Assembly (NCBI GenBank): GCA_002342295.1
Contig: DDPR01000006.1
Coordinates: 37,988-77,339, forward strand
DNA: 39,352 nucleotides
Direction of reading: 5' to 3'
Source: Burkholderiales bacterium UBA2463
GTDB taxonomy: Bacteria; Pseudomonadota; Gammaproteobacteria; Burkholderiales; Burkholderiaceae_A
Positions 1 to 8,328 of this stretch are shown one piece after another; position 1 is the first letter of the stretch, and each line of letters starts with the position of its first letter. The translations under genes and the position numbers were made by a program. The notes under the pieces were generated by a model. The model was not told the DNA's origin. It saw only the letters and a program-made list of their open reading frames with translations, and did no database searches.

Positions 1-1166
1 GGCTGGGCCGCCACAAGCGCCTCCAAGACATCTGCAAGCTCCTGCGCAGAGCGCGCCCGAGCGCCCACCTCTGGGCCAGACAGGCCAGCCAAACACCATG
101 CGTCCACTCGACTGATCAGGCGCTCAAAAACCGCCGTGGCGTCCTTGTCGGCCAAAAGCCCCACCACCGCTACGGTCTGAGGGAAAAAGCCCATCTGATC
201 CAAATTAGAGGCGAGCGCACCGGCCGCGTGGGGATTGTGGGCAACATCAAGCACCACGCTGGGGCGGCCCGCAAGCACCTGAAAGCGCCCCGGCAGACTG
301 GCCAATGCCAGTCCCTGACGAACCCCGCCCTGGGTAATGGGCAGTCGCTGATGGAGAGCCGCCAGGGCAGCCAGGGCGGCAGACGCATTTAAAAGCTGGT
401 TCACTCCGCGCAGGGCCGGATAGGCCAGCGCATTGCGGCGGCTGCTGCGGCCAGACCAGCTCCATTGCTGACGGTCGCCCTGATAGTTGAAATCGCGGCC
501 AAAAAGCCAGACATCGGCGCCCACCTCTTGGGCCACCTGCAGCACGGTCTGGGGCGGCATGGGGTCGCCCACCACGAGCGGTCGACCCGGCCGAGCAATG
601 TGAGCCTTCTCCCATCCAATCTTCTCTCGGGTATCGCCAAGATAGGCCTGGTGATCCAGATCAATGGACGTGAGCACCGCCACATCACTCTGCAGGATGT
701 TGACAGCATCGAGCCGGCCGCCAAGGCCCACCTCAAAGATGGCCAGATCGGGGGCCGCCTCCTTCACCATCTGAATGGCTGCGAGCGTGACAAATTCAAA
801 ATAAGTGAGCGTATGACCAGAGGCGGTCTCAGCTGCTTCAACCAGACTCATGGCCCGAGCCCAGTCCGAGGCCTCGCTCAGCCCGCCATTGAGGGTGAGT
901 CGCTCCTCAAACTGAAGCAGGTGCGGCGAGGAGTAGACGCTCACGCGATAGCCCGACTCGATGGCCATGGCTGCCATCAACGCGCAGGTCGATCCCTTGC
1001 CGTTGGTGCCTCCCACCACGGCCACTGCAAAGGGCAGTTCAACACCACCGGAGGCGCCGCACAGGCCCAGGGACTGGGCCACAGCCACGCAGCGATACAG
1101 GCCCAGATCGATATGCCCGCGGCCGCGCGACTCGAGACGCTCGAGCCAGTCCTGCAGGCTAAGCAC
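1..1166 (-). CDS. folC: Bifunctional folylpolyglutamate synthase/dihydrofolate synthase, C-terminus cut by window edge
   Basis: FolC adds glutamate to dihydropteroate and extends the polyglutamate tail of folates in the cytoplasm. About 388 codons are present; the family is usually near 430 residues, so roughly 40 C-terminal residues lie outside. The Mur-ligase-type P-loop GGTNGKGST is at residues 52-60, followed by SSPHL and an FE-x-R motif, and later the ligase motif EVGLGGRLDAVN. The start is a GTG at 1166: an in-frame TAG lies just upstream, no ATG lies between, and AGAGG precedes the GTG. The first eight bases overlap the end of accD, so translation is probably coupled. accD-folC adjacency is the usual betaproteobacterial order. 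The product is clear; the start codon is slightly less certain. Confidence 0.93.
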   Translation of the reverse strand, partial: MLSLQDWLERLESRGRGHIDLGLYRCVAVAQSLGLCGASGGVELPFAVAVVGGTNGKGSTCALMAAMAIESGYRVSVYSSPHLLQFEERLTLNGGLSEASDWARAMSLVEAAETASGHTLTYFEFVTLAAIQMVKEAAPDLAIFEVGLGGRLDAVNILQSDVAVLTSIDLDHQAYLGDTREKIGWEKAHIARPGRPLVVGDPMPPQTVLQVAQEVGADVWLFGRDFNYQGDRQQWSWSGRSSRRNALAYPALRGVNQLLNASAALAALAALHQRLPITQGGVRQGLALASLPGRFQVLAGRPSVVLDVAHNPHAAGALASNLDQMGFFPQTVAVVGLLADKDATAVFERLISRVDAWCLAGLSGPEVGARARSAQELADVLEALVAAQ

Positions 1167-2022
1167 TGACCCTCTGGGCTCCTAGCATGAGCAGCATCTC
1201 GGAGAGTTCCTCTCGCATCTGACGGCGATCGATGATGCGATCGATAGCACCTTTTTGTTGCAGGAACTCCGAGCGCTGAAAGCCCTCGGGCAGCTTCTCG
1301 CGCACTGTCTGCTCAATGACGCGTGGCCCCGCAAAACCAATGAGGGCCTTGGGTTCGGCCACCACGACATCGGCAACGAAGGCAAAGCTTGCGGAGACGC
1401 CGCCCATGGTGGGGTCCGTGAGCACAGAGATGTAGGGCAGCCGCGCCTCTGCGAGCTGGGCAAGCGCACCCGTGGTCTTGGCCATCTGCATCAGTGAGAG
1501 GAGCCCCTCCTGCATGCGGGCCCCGCCGCTGGCCGAGATGGAGACGAACGGGATGCCGAGTTGAAGTGCTGTCTCGACCCCGAGAACAAAACGCTCTCCG
1601 ACCACCGATCCCATGGAGCCACCCATGAACTCAAACTCAAAGCAGGCCACCACGGCGGGCACAGCCTTGATGCGGCCGCTCATCACCACCATCGCATCGG
1701 ACTCGCCTGTCTGAGCCTGCGCTTCGGCCAGGCGCTCCGGGTAGCGACGGCTGTCTTTGAAGCTCAGACTGTCGATGGGGCGAACGTCCTGACCGATTTC
1801 GCTTCGACCCTCTGCGTCAAGCAGCTGATCGAGTCGCAGGCGTGCACGAATTCGCATGTGGTGACTGCAGATAGGGCAGACCTGCAGGTTCTTTTCGAGG
1901 TCGTTTTTGTAGAGCACCGAATCGCAAGAGGGGCATTTGAGCCACAGACCTTCGGGCACGTTGCGGCGCCGAGTCTCCGAGCGTTGGATTCGCGGGGGAA
2001 GGAGTTTCTCAACCCAACTCAT
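1159..2022 (-). CDS. accD: Acetyl-CoA carboxylase carboxyltransferase subunit beta
   Basis: This is the beta subunit of acetyl-CoA carboxylase carboxyltransferase, which with AccA moves CO2 from biotin-BCCP to acetyl-CoA to make malonyl-CoA for fatty-acid synthesis. The 287-residue length is normal. An N-terminal zinc ribbon has Cys30, Cys33, Cys49 and Cys52 (CPSC and CPIC pairs), and the crotonase-like core carries the SGGARMQEG oxyanion-hole motif. The ATG at 2022 overlaps the trpA stop as ATGA, and the 3' end overlaps the folC start. Placing accD after trpA in one transcript is conserved in beta- and gammaproteobacteria. Confidence 0.98.
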   Translation of the reverse strand: MSWVEKLLPPRIQRSETRRRNVPEGLWLKCPSCDSVLYKNDLEKNLQVCPICSHHMRIRARLRLDQLLDAEGRSEIGQDVRPIDSLSFKDSRRYPERLAEAQAQTGESDAMVVMSGRIKAVPAVVACFEFEFMGGSMGSVVGERFVLGVETALQLGIPFVSISASGGARMQEGLLSLMQMAKTTGALAQLAEARLPYISVLTDPTMGGVSASFAFVADVVVAEPKALIGFAGPRVIEQTVREKLPEGFQRSEFLQQKGAIDRIIDRRQMREELSEMLLMLGAQRVSA

Positions 2023-2843
2023 GCGCGGACTCCATGAAACTGGGCATCAAGGGCCTTTCGAATGGAGGCAACAAACTGCTCGGCGGCCGCAATGGGGGGC
2101 GTGCCCTGCTGGTGATGCGAATCCATGAGACGAATCAGCGCGCTGCCAATGACCACTGCATCTGCCTCTTGAGCGACTGCACAGGCTGACTGCGCATCCG
2201 AGATGCCAAAGCCCACGCCAATGGGCAGGGAGGTATAGCCCCGAATATGGGCCACCCGCTCACCCACCGCCTGCGCGTTGAGCGTGGATGCGCCCGTCAC
2301 ACCGGTGAGCGAGACGTAATACAAGTAGCCACCCCCCAGTCGCGCCACCTGATCGATGCGCTCATCCGAGGAGGTCGGTGCCAAGAGAAAGATGGGGTCG
2401 ATATGCGCTGCGCGCAGGCTAGCCGCGAAGGTCTCACACTCCTCGGGCGGGTAGTCCACCACCAGCACACCATCCACACCCGCCTGTGAGGCCGCTCTCA
2501 CAAAGGCCTCTTGGCCGTATCGCTCGATGGGATTGGCATAGCCCATCAGCACCATGGGAGTGTGATCGTTGGTCCGTCTAAAGTCGGCCACCCAGTTCAG
2601 GCAGTCCTGCAGGCGCACGCCGCGCGCCAACGCCCGCTCGCTGGATCGCTGAATGACGGGGCCATCGGCCATGGGGTCTGAAAAGGGCACCCCCAGCTCG
2701 ATGACGTCTGCCCCCGCCTGCGCAAGCGTGCGCAGGAGCTCCGGGGTCTGCTCGCGCGACGGGTCACCTGCAGTGATGTAGGGGATGAGCGCCTTGCGCC
2801 CCTGAGCAGACAGCTCAGCAAAACGAGCAGCGAGTCGCGACAT
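2019..2843 (-). CDS. trpA: Tryptophan synthase alpha chain
   Basis: TrpA cleaves indole-3-glycerol phosphate to indole and glyceraldehyde-3-phosphate, and indole is channelled to TrpB. The 274-residue protein is a TIM barrel with the catalytic acids at Glu49 and Asp60, the same positions as in the Salmonella enzyme, within VIELGVPFSDPMADGP. The phosphate-binding part near the C-terminus includes GVGFGISD. It starts only 3 bases after the trpB stop and overlaps accD by 4 bases (ATGA), as expected for stoichiometric expression with trpB. Confidence 0.98.
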   Translation of the reverse strand: MSRLAARFAELSAQGRKALIPYITAGDPSREQTPELLRTLAQAGADVIELGVPFSDPMADGPVIQRSSERALARGVRLQDCLNWVADFRRTNDHTPMVLMGYANPIERYGQEAFVRAASQAGVDGVLVVDYPPEECETFAASLRAAHIDPIFLLAPTSSDERIDQVARLGGGYLYYVSLTGVTGASTLNAQAVGERVAHIRGYTSLPIGVGFGISDAQSACAVAQEADAVVIGSALIRLMDSHHQQGTPPIAAAEQFVASIRKALDAQFHGVRA

Positions 2844-2846
2844 GAC

Positions 2847-4058
2847 CTAGAGCGTCAGCCCGCCGGCCTGCGCCACGGTGTGCATATCCTTGTCGCCACG
2901 ACCCGAGAGGTTCACAAGGATGGACGCCTCACGCGGCATCGAGGGCGCGACCTTGGCCGCATAGGCCAGCGCGTGGCTGGTTTCGAGTGCCGGGATGATG
3001 CCCTCGATGCGACAGCAGGTGTGAAACGCCTCCAGCGCCTCATGGTCGTCAATGGCCACATACTGGGCACGGCCCGTGTCCTTGAGCCAAGCATGCTCAG
3101 GGCCCACGCCCGGGTAGTCCAGCCCTGCAGAGACCGAGTGCGTCTCTGCGATCTGGCCATCGGCATCCTGCAGAAGATAGGTGCGATTGCCATGCAAGAC
3201 GCCTGGCGTTCCGGCAGACAGCGATGCTGCATGATGGCCCGTGGCAATGCCCTCGCCTGCGGCCTCCACGCCCACGAGCTGCACCTGCGGGTGGGCAATG
3301 TAGTCATAGAAAATACCCATGGCGTTGCTGCCTCCGCCCACACAGGCCACCACCATGTCGGGCTGGCGACCAATGAGTTCGGGCATCTGCCAGAGACACT
3401 CCTTGCCCACAACACTGTTGAAGTCTCGCACCATCATGGGATAGGGATGGGGGCCGGCCACCGTCCCGATGATGTAGAAGGTGTTCTCGACATTTGTCAC
3501 CCAGTCACGCATGGCCTCGTTGAGCGCATCCTTCAGCGTCTTGGAGCCACTCTCTACCGGCACCACTTCGGCCCCCAAGAGCTTCATGCGATAGACGTTT
3601 GCAGCCTGTCGCGCCACGTCGGTGGCGCCCATATAGACCACACACTGCATGCCAAAGCGGGCGGCCACCGTGGCCGTGGCCACGCCATGCTGACCCGCAC
3701 CGGTCTCGGCGATGACGCGAGGCTTGCCCATGCGACGGGCCAGGAGCGCCTGCCCCATGGTGTTGTTCACCTTGTGGGCGCCGGTGTGATTGAGGTCCTC
3801 GCGCTTGAAATAGATCTGCGCCCCACCCAGGATCTGCGACCAACGCTTGGCGTGATAGACGGGACTTGGGCGGCCGACAAAATGTTTGAGTTCGTCGGCG
3901 AGCTCAGCCTGAAAGGCTGCGTCGGTCTGGGTCTGCGCATAGGCCTTGCGCAACTCCTCGAGCGCGAAAGAGAGGGTCTCGGAGACGAAGCTGCCGCCAT
4001 AAGGGCCGAAGTGGCCTTTCGCGTCGGGGAAGTTATACGGCAGATCGTTGGGCTTCAT
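2847..4058 (-). CDS. trpB: Tryptophan synthase beta chain
   Basis: TrpB is the PLP enzyme that condenses indole with serine to give tryptophan. At 403 residues it has normal length. The PLP Schiff-base lysine is Lys96 in HTGAHKVNNTMG, and the glycine-rich phosphate cup GGGSNAMG is present. The N-terminus (FGPYGGSFVSETL) is typical of TrpB1. The gene overlaps the trpF stop by 4 bases (ATGA) upstream and sits 3 bases from trpA downstream. trpE, trpG, trpD and trpC are not in the window, consistent with the split tryptophan pathway usual in betaproteobacteria. Confidence 0.98.
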   Translation of the reverse strand: MKPNDLPYNFPDAKGHFGPYGGSFVSETLSFALEELRKAYAQTQTDAAFQAELADELKHFVGRPSPVYHAKRWSQILGGAQIYFKREDLNHTGAHKVNNTMGQALLARRMGKPRVIAETGAGQHGVATATVAARFGMQCVVYMGATDVARQAANVYRMKLLGAEVVPVESGSKTLKDALNEAMRDWVTNVENTFYIIGTVAGPHPYPMMVRDFNSVVGKECLWQMPELIGRQPDMVVACVGGGSNAMGIFYDYIAHPQVQLVGVEAAGEGIATGHHAASLSAGTPGVLHGNRTYLLQDADGQIAETHSVSAGLDYPGVGPEHAWLKDTGRAQYVAIDDHEALEAFHTCCRIEGIIPALETSHALAYAAKVAPSMPREASILVNLSGRGDKDMHTVAQAGGLTL

Positions 4059-4726
4059 GCACCATTCCTCTCTTGGTCGGCCTGCGCCACAGCGCGCATA
4101 AAGGCCTGCATTCTCTGGGCATCTTTCACGCCCTTGACGGTCTGGCCCTGCTGCAACAACTCGATGCCACTAGAGACATCGAGCGCAGGGGGTGCAAGCA
4201 GCGCGATGGCCTGAGAGACGCTCTGTTCGTGGAGCCCACCGCTCAAGACCCAACGGCCTCTCAGACTCGATGCAAGGGGTGCGATGAGCGACCAATCAAA
4301 CGAATGGCCGCTTCCCCCGAAACCCTCACTGTCAGCGTCAAACAAGAGCGCACCGCAGTCCGCATACGCCTGGATGGATTTTACCAGCGCGGGCTCCTGG
4401 GTTTGTGCATCGATGCGAATAGCCTTAATGACTGGACGACCCAGATGCATGCACTGCTCAGGCGTCTCGTCGCCATGAAGCTGTACGTGGGAGAGGCCCA
4501 CCTCGTCGGCCAGGGCTCGGATCTGCGAGGCGCTTGCGTTGACAAAAAGACCCACAATCGACATCCAGGGCGCGACATGTCGAGCGAGTGCTTTGGCTCG
4601 GGCCGCAGACACGGCCCTGGGGCTCTTTTCAAAAAAGACAAAGCCCACCGCATCCGCCCCCACCTCGGCAGCGGCTTCGACGTCAGCCTCACGGGTCAGG
4701 CCGCAGAACTTGATTCGGGTACGCAT
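4055..4726 (-). CDS. trpF: Phosphoribosylanthranilate isomerase
   Basis: TrpF carries out the Amadori rearrangement of phosphoribosylanthranilate to CdRP in tryptophan synthesis. The 223-residue protein starts with MRTRIKFCGLT; Cys8 and Asp130 correspond to the catalytic Cys and Asp of the family, and VQLHGDE is the usual strand motif. The open frame continues upstream, but that part lies inside truA and does not resemble TrpF, so ATG 4726 is chosen. This start lies inside the last 31 bases of truA, a longer overlap than the 4-base ones elsewhere in the operon. No strong Shine-Dalgarno is visible, so coupling to truA translation is likely. Confidence 0.96.
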   Translation of the reverse strand: MRTRIKFCGLTREADVEAAAEVGADAVGFVFFEKSPRAVSAARAKALARHVAPWMSIVGLFVNASASQIRALADEVGLSHVQLHGDETPEQCMHLGRPVIKAIRIDAQTQEPALVKSIQAYADCGALLFDADSEGFGGSGHSFDWSLIAPLASSLRGRWVLSGGLHEQSVSQAIALLAPPALDVSSGIELLQQGQTVKGVKDAQRMQAFMRAVAQADQERNGA

Positions 4727-5472
4727 AAGAAGGGGTGATCGTACGCGACAGACACGAGACAGAGGCCCTGTGGCGCGAAGGTGCGGCCCGCGGCACTTCG
4801 ATCTTGACTGGCCAGAAGCTGACCCATCCATTCCACAGGCTGGGCACCACGACCGATCTCCACCAGGCTCCCCACAATATTGCGCACCATGTGATGCAAA
4901 AACGCATTGCCCTCGATGAACAGACGAACCAAGGAGCCCTCTCGCTGAACCTCGCAGCGACTGAGGATGCGAATCGGTGAGGCTGCCTGGCACTCTGCCG
5001 CGCGAAACGCCGAGAAGTCATGCTCACCCAGGAGGAGCTGCGCAGCAGCGTTCATGCGCGAGTGGTCCAGGGGCTGAAAGACCCAGGTGGCAAAGCGCTG
5101 ATGAAGCGGCGAATCAACCGGTTCATTCAAAAGCGTGTAGGTGTAGCTGCGCGAGCGGGCGGAGAAGCGCGCATGAAAATCGTCTGGCACAGGAGCAGCC
5201 CAGCGCACACGAATGCTCGCGGGCAAGAAGGTGTTCACCCCTCGAACCCAGTTCCACAGGGGGCGCTCGATGTCAGTCTGCAGGTGAACCACCTGGCCTG
5301 AGGCATGCACCCCCGCATCGGTGCGGCCGGCCGCCACGGTCTCGATGCTACCCACCTCAAGAAAGGCGCAGATAGCCCTCTCGAGATGGTCTTGAATGGT
5401 GTTGCCTTGGGGCTGGGTCTGGTACCCGTTGAAGTGGGTGCCATCGTAGGCCAGCCCCAACGCGATCTTCAT
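4696..5472 (-). CDS. truA: tRNA pseudouridine(38-40) synthase
   Basis: TruA converts U38, U39 and U40 of the tRNA anticodon arm to pseudouridine. The protein has 258 residues, normal length. The catalytic aspartate is Asp52 in AGRTDAGVHA, the N-terminus has the typical ALGLAYDGTHFNGYQ, and the FLHHMVRNIVG segment is conserved. It overlaps asd by 4 bases (ATGA) and trpF by 31 bases. In many Burkholderiales a large fimV gene lies between asd and truA; here the two genes touch directly. Confidence 0.97.
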   Translation of the reverse strand: MKIALGLAYDGTHFNGYQTQPQGNTIQDHLERAICAFLEVGSIETVAAGRTDAGVHASGQVVHLQTDIERPLWNWVRGVNTFLPASIRVRWAAPVPDDFHARFSARSRSYTYTLLNEPVDSPLHQRFATWVFQPLDHSRMNAAAQLLLGEHDFSAFRAAECQAASPIRILSRCEVQREGSLVRLFIEGNAFLHHMVRNIVGSLVEIGRGAQPVEWMGQLLASQDRSAAGRTFAPQGLCLVSVAYDHPFLCVPESSSAA

Positions 5473-6590
5473 AGCAAGATGCGCAGCATCCGTCGAAGGG
5501 GTTCAGCCGCACCCCAGAGCAGCTGATCTCCGCAGGTGAAGGCGGCCAGGTATTCCGGCCCCATGGCGAGCTTGCGAACACGGCCCACAGGCACATGCAT
5601 CTTGCCGCTGATGGCCGCGGGCGTGAGCTCACGCTCTGTGGCCTCGCGCTCATTGGGAATGAGGCGAACCCAATCATTGGCGCCCGAAATGAGTGACTCA
5701 ATCTCATTCATCGGAAGGTCTCGGGTGAGCTTGACGGTAACGGCCTGCGAATGGCATCGCATGGCCCCCACGCGCACACAGATGCCATCGATGGGCACGG
5801 ACCCCTTCGAGCGGAATGGGGCGTGGCCCAGAATCTTGTTGGCCTCTGCACCGGCCTTCCACTCTTCACGCGTCTGGCCATGCTCCACCGGCACATCGAT
5901 CCACGGAATCAGGGAGCCGGCCAGGGGTACGCCGCGAAAATTCTCAACAGGCAGGCCAGGTCCCCTGAGGGCCTCACTGACCTTGCGGTCGATATCGAGA
6001 ATGGCCGAGGCGGGGTCTTGCAGCTCCTTGGCCACTGCTGCGTGCAGGGCACCCATCTGCTCCAGAAGTTCACGCATGTTCTGGGCTCCGGCGCCTGAGG
6101 CCGCCTGATAGCTCATGACAGACATCCACTCCACAACCCCAGCGCGAAAGAGTCCGCCCATGGCCATGAGCATGAGGCTGACCGTGCAGTTGCCCCCCAC
6201 CCAGGTGTTCATCCCCTTGCTCAAGGCGGCATCAATGACCGGACGGTTGACTGGATCCAGGATGACGACCGCCTCATCCTGCATTCGAAGCGTGGAGGCC
6301 GCATCAATCCAGTGCCCCTTCCACCCGCGCGCTCGAAGCGGTCCGTAGACTTCCTTGGTGTAGTCACCGCCCTGACAGCTGATGATGATGTCTTGAGATG
6401 AAAGCGCCTGAAGGTCGCCAGCAGGAAGCAGCGTGCCGCCATGCCCAGCCATGGTCGGGGCCGCGGAGCCCGCATTGGAGGTGGAGAAGAACGTTGGTGT
6501 GATGAGGGCGAAGTCCGCCTCCTCCTGCATTCGCTGCATGAGCACCGATCCCACCATCCCGCGCCAGCCGACCAGACCCACCTTTTTCAT
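5469..6590 (-). CDS. asd: Aspartate-semialdehyde dehydrogenase
   Basis: Asd reduces aspartyl phosphate to aspartate semialdehyde with NADPH, the branch point to lysine, diaminopimelate, threonine and methionine. The 373-residue protein is the enterobacterial-type enzyme: N-terminal VGLVGWRGMVGSVL nucleotide-binding motif and catalytic Cys135 in VGGNCTVSLML, the same residue number as in E. coli. A conserved histidine region (IDGICVRVGAMRCHSQ) follows. It overlaps leuB and truA by 4 bases each (ATGA at both ends). Confidence 0.97.
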   Translation of the reverse strand: MKKVGLVGWRGMVGSVLMQRMQEEADFALITPTFFSTSNAGSAAPTMAGHGGTLLPAGDLQALSSQDIIISCQGGDYTKEVYGPLRARGWKGHWIDAASTLRMQDEAVVILDPVNRPVIDAALSKGMNTWVGGNCTVSLMLMAMGGLFRAGVVEWMSVMSYQAASGAGAQNMRELLEQMGALHAAVAKELQDPASAILDIDRKVSEALRGPGLPVENFRGVPLAGSLIPWIDVPVEHGQTREEWKAGAEANKILGHAPFRSKGSVPIDGICVRVGAMRCHSQAVTVKLTRDLPMNEIESLISGANDWVRLIPNEREATERELTPAAISGKMHVPVGRVRKLAMGPEYLAAFTCGDQLLWGAAEPLRRMLRILL

Positions 6591-7666
6591 TGCAATGCCT
6601 CCACGACCGCATCTCCCATCGCCTGCGTGCCGACCCGCCGACAGCCATCTCGATAGATATCTCCCGTTGCCAGGTGGGATGCGAGCACCTGAGCAACTGC
6701 GCGCTCGATGAGCAGCGCCTCTTCAGAAAGGGCGAAAGTGTAGCGGAGCATCATCGCCGCAGAAAGGATGGTTGCCAGAGGGTTGGCGAGGTCCTTGCCG
6801 GCGATGTCTGGCGCTGACCCATGAATGGGCTCGTAGAGGCCCTTGTTATTCGCGTCAAGGGAGGCCGAAGGAAGCATGCCAATGGAGCCCGTGAGCATGG
6901 AGGCCTCATCCGAGAGAATGTCGCCAAACATATTGCCCGTCACCATCACGTCAAACTGGCGCGGATTCTTAAGCAGCTGCATGGCAGCGTTGTCGACATA
7001 CATATGAGAGAGCTCGACATCGGGATAGGCCTTGCCCAGGCTTGTCATCACCTCGCGCCAGAGCTGGGTGGTCTCCAGCACATTGGCCTTGTCAACAGAG
7101 CAGAGCCTGCGGCTTCGCTTTTGCGCAGCCTGAAAAGCCACATGCCCGATGCGAACGATCTCGCTCTCGCGATAGACCATGGTGTCAAAGCCCTCTCGCT
7201 CGCCACCCTCGAGCACCCGAATGCCTCGGGGTTGGCCAAAGTAGATGTCACCCGTGAGCTCTCGAACAATGAGCAAATCCATGCCCTGCACCACCTCGGG
7301 TCGCAGGGTGGAGGCTCCAAGCAGCTCAGGAAAAATCGAAGCAGGGCGAAGATTGGCAAAGAGTTCTAGGTTCTTGCGCAGCCCCAAAATGGCCTGCTCG
7401 GGGCGCAGCTCCCGTGGCAGGTGGTCAAGAGAGAAGTCACCCACCGCTCCAAAGAGGATGGCCTGGGCAGACCTCGCCACCGCAAGCGTGCTCTCAGGCA
7501 GCGGATGGCCCGAGGCCCGATAGCCCGCCCCGCCCACGGCAGCATGCTCAAGCTCCAAATGAAAACGGCCCTGCTCAGCAAGCCGCTCCAGCACGCGAAC
7601 CGCCTGGGCGGTAATTTCCGGGCCGATCCCATCGCCTGGCAAGACAGCGATATGGAGCCGCTTCAT
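6587..7666 (-). CDS. leuB: 3-isopropylmalate dehydrogenase
   Basis: LeuB oxidatively decarboxylates 3-isopropylmalate to 2-oxoisocaproate with NAD in leucine synthesis. The 359-residue protein has the LPGDGIGPEI N-terminus, the substrate motif ELFANLRPA, and RELTGDIYFG, which separate it from isocitrate and tartrate dehydrogenases. The metal-site aspartates lie in MFGDILSDEASML, and GSAPDIAGK completes the cofactor pocket. It overlaps leuD upstream and asd downstream, both as ATGA. A paralogue of different specificity is at 22807-23889. Confidence 0.97.
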   Translation of the reverse strand: MKRLHIAVLPGDGIGPEITAQAVRVLERLAEQGRFHLELEHAAVGGAGYRASGHPLPESTLAVARSAQAILFGAVGDFSLDHLPRELRPEQAILGLRKNLELFANLRPASIFPELLGASTLRPEVVQGMDLLIVRELTGDIYFGQPRGIRVLEGGEREGFDTMVYRESEIVRIGHVAFQAAQKRSRRLCSVDKANVLETTQLWREVMTSLGKAYPDVELSHMYVDNAAMQLLKNPRQFDVMVTGNMFGDILSDEASMLTGSIGMLPSASLDANNKGLYEPIHGSAPDIAGKDLANPLATILSAAMMLRYTFALSEEALLIERAVAQVLASHLATGDIYRDGCRRVGTQAMGDAVVEALQ

Positions 7667-8328
7667 GTGCTCTGCAAGGACCGATGCAGATCGGGCGACA
7701 GCCAGGGCTTCTCGGCCAGACGCCTGGCCTCGTAGTCCTTGATGAGTTGAGCCTTCTGAAGGGTCAGGCCAATGTCGTCAAGGCCATGCAGCAGGCAGTG
7801 CTTTCGAAATGGATCGACCTCAAACTCGCGCTCAAAGGCGCCGTCTTGCGACTTGAGCGTCTGGGCCGAGAGGTCCACGGTGAGCGAAAACCCCGGCTGC
7901 TCGGCAAGCCCAAAGAGCGCATCGACATCCTCCTCGGAGAGCACAATGGGCAGGATGCCGTTTTTGGTGCAGTTGTTAAAAAAGATATCGGCGTAAGAAG
8001 GTGCAATGAGCACTCGAAAGCCGTAATCCTCAAGGGCCCAGGGGGCGTGCTCGCGCGAGGACCCACATCCAAAGTTGCGCCGAGCCAAGAGAATGCTTGC
8101 ACCCTTAAACCGCGGTTGGTTTAGAACAAAGTCCTTGTTGAGTGGTCGTTTGCTGCAGTCCATGCCAGGCTGACCCTCGTCGGTATAGCGCCAGGCATCA
8201 AAGAGGTGTGGCCCGAACCCTGAGCGCTTAATTGATTTCAAGAACTGCTTGGGGATGATGGCATCGGTATCGACATTGGCTCGGTCAAGCGGCAAGACCA
8301 ATCCCTCGTGAACGGTTAGTGGCTTCAT
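7663..8328 (-). CDS. leuD: 3-isopropylmalate dehydratase small subunit
   Basis: LeuD is the small (swivelling) subunit that with LeuC isomerises 2-isopropylmalate to 3-isopropylmalate. The 221-residue protein starts at MKPLTVHEG and contains LDRANVDTDAIIPKQFLK and GCGSSREHAPWAL, the hallmark swivel-domain motifs. The ATG at 8328 is chosen over upstream in-frame codons because those lie inside leuC and AGGAG precedes this ATG by 7 bases. Its A is the last base of the leuC TAA stop (TAATG), so translation should be tightly coupled. The 3' end overlaps leuB as ATGA. Confidence 0.97.
   Translation of the reverse strand: MKPLTVHEGLVLPLDRANVDTDAIIPKQFLKSIKRSGFGPHLFDAWRYTDEGQPGMDCSKRPLNKDFVLNQPRFKGASILLARRNFGCGSSREHAPWALEDYGFRVLIAPSYADIFFNNCTKNGILPIVLSEEDVDALFGLAEQPGFSLTVDLSAQTLKSQDGAFEREFEVDPFRKHCLLHGLDDIGLTLQKAQLIKDYEARRLAEKPWLSPDLHRSLQST

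Noticed and set aside
2880..4214. A 444-codon open frame on the plus strand opposite trpB
   Set aside because: It lies antisense to an unmistakable trpB. Its composition (many His, Gly, Arg) is that of a GC-rich shadow frame, with no ribosome site or recognisable domain.
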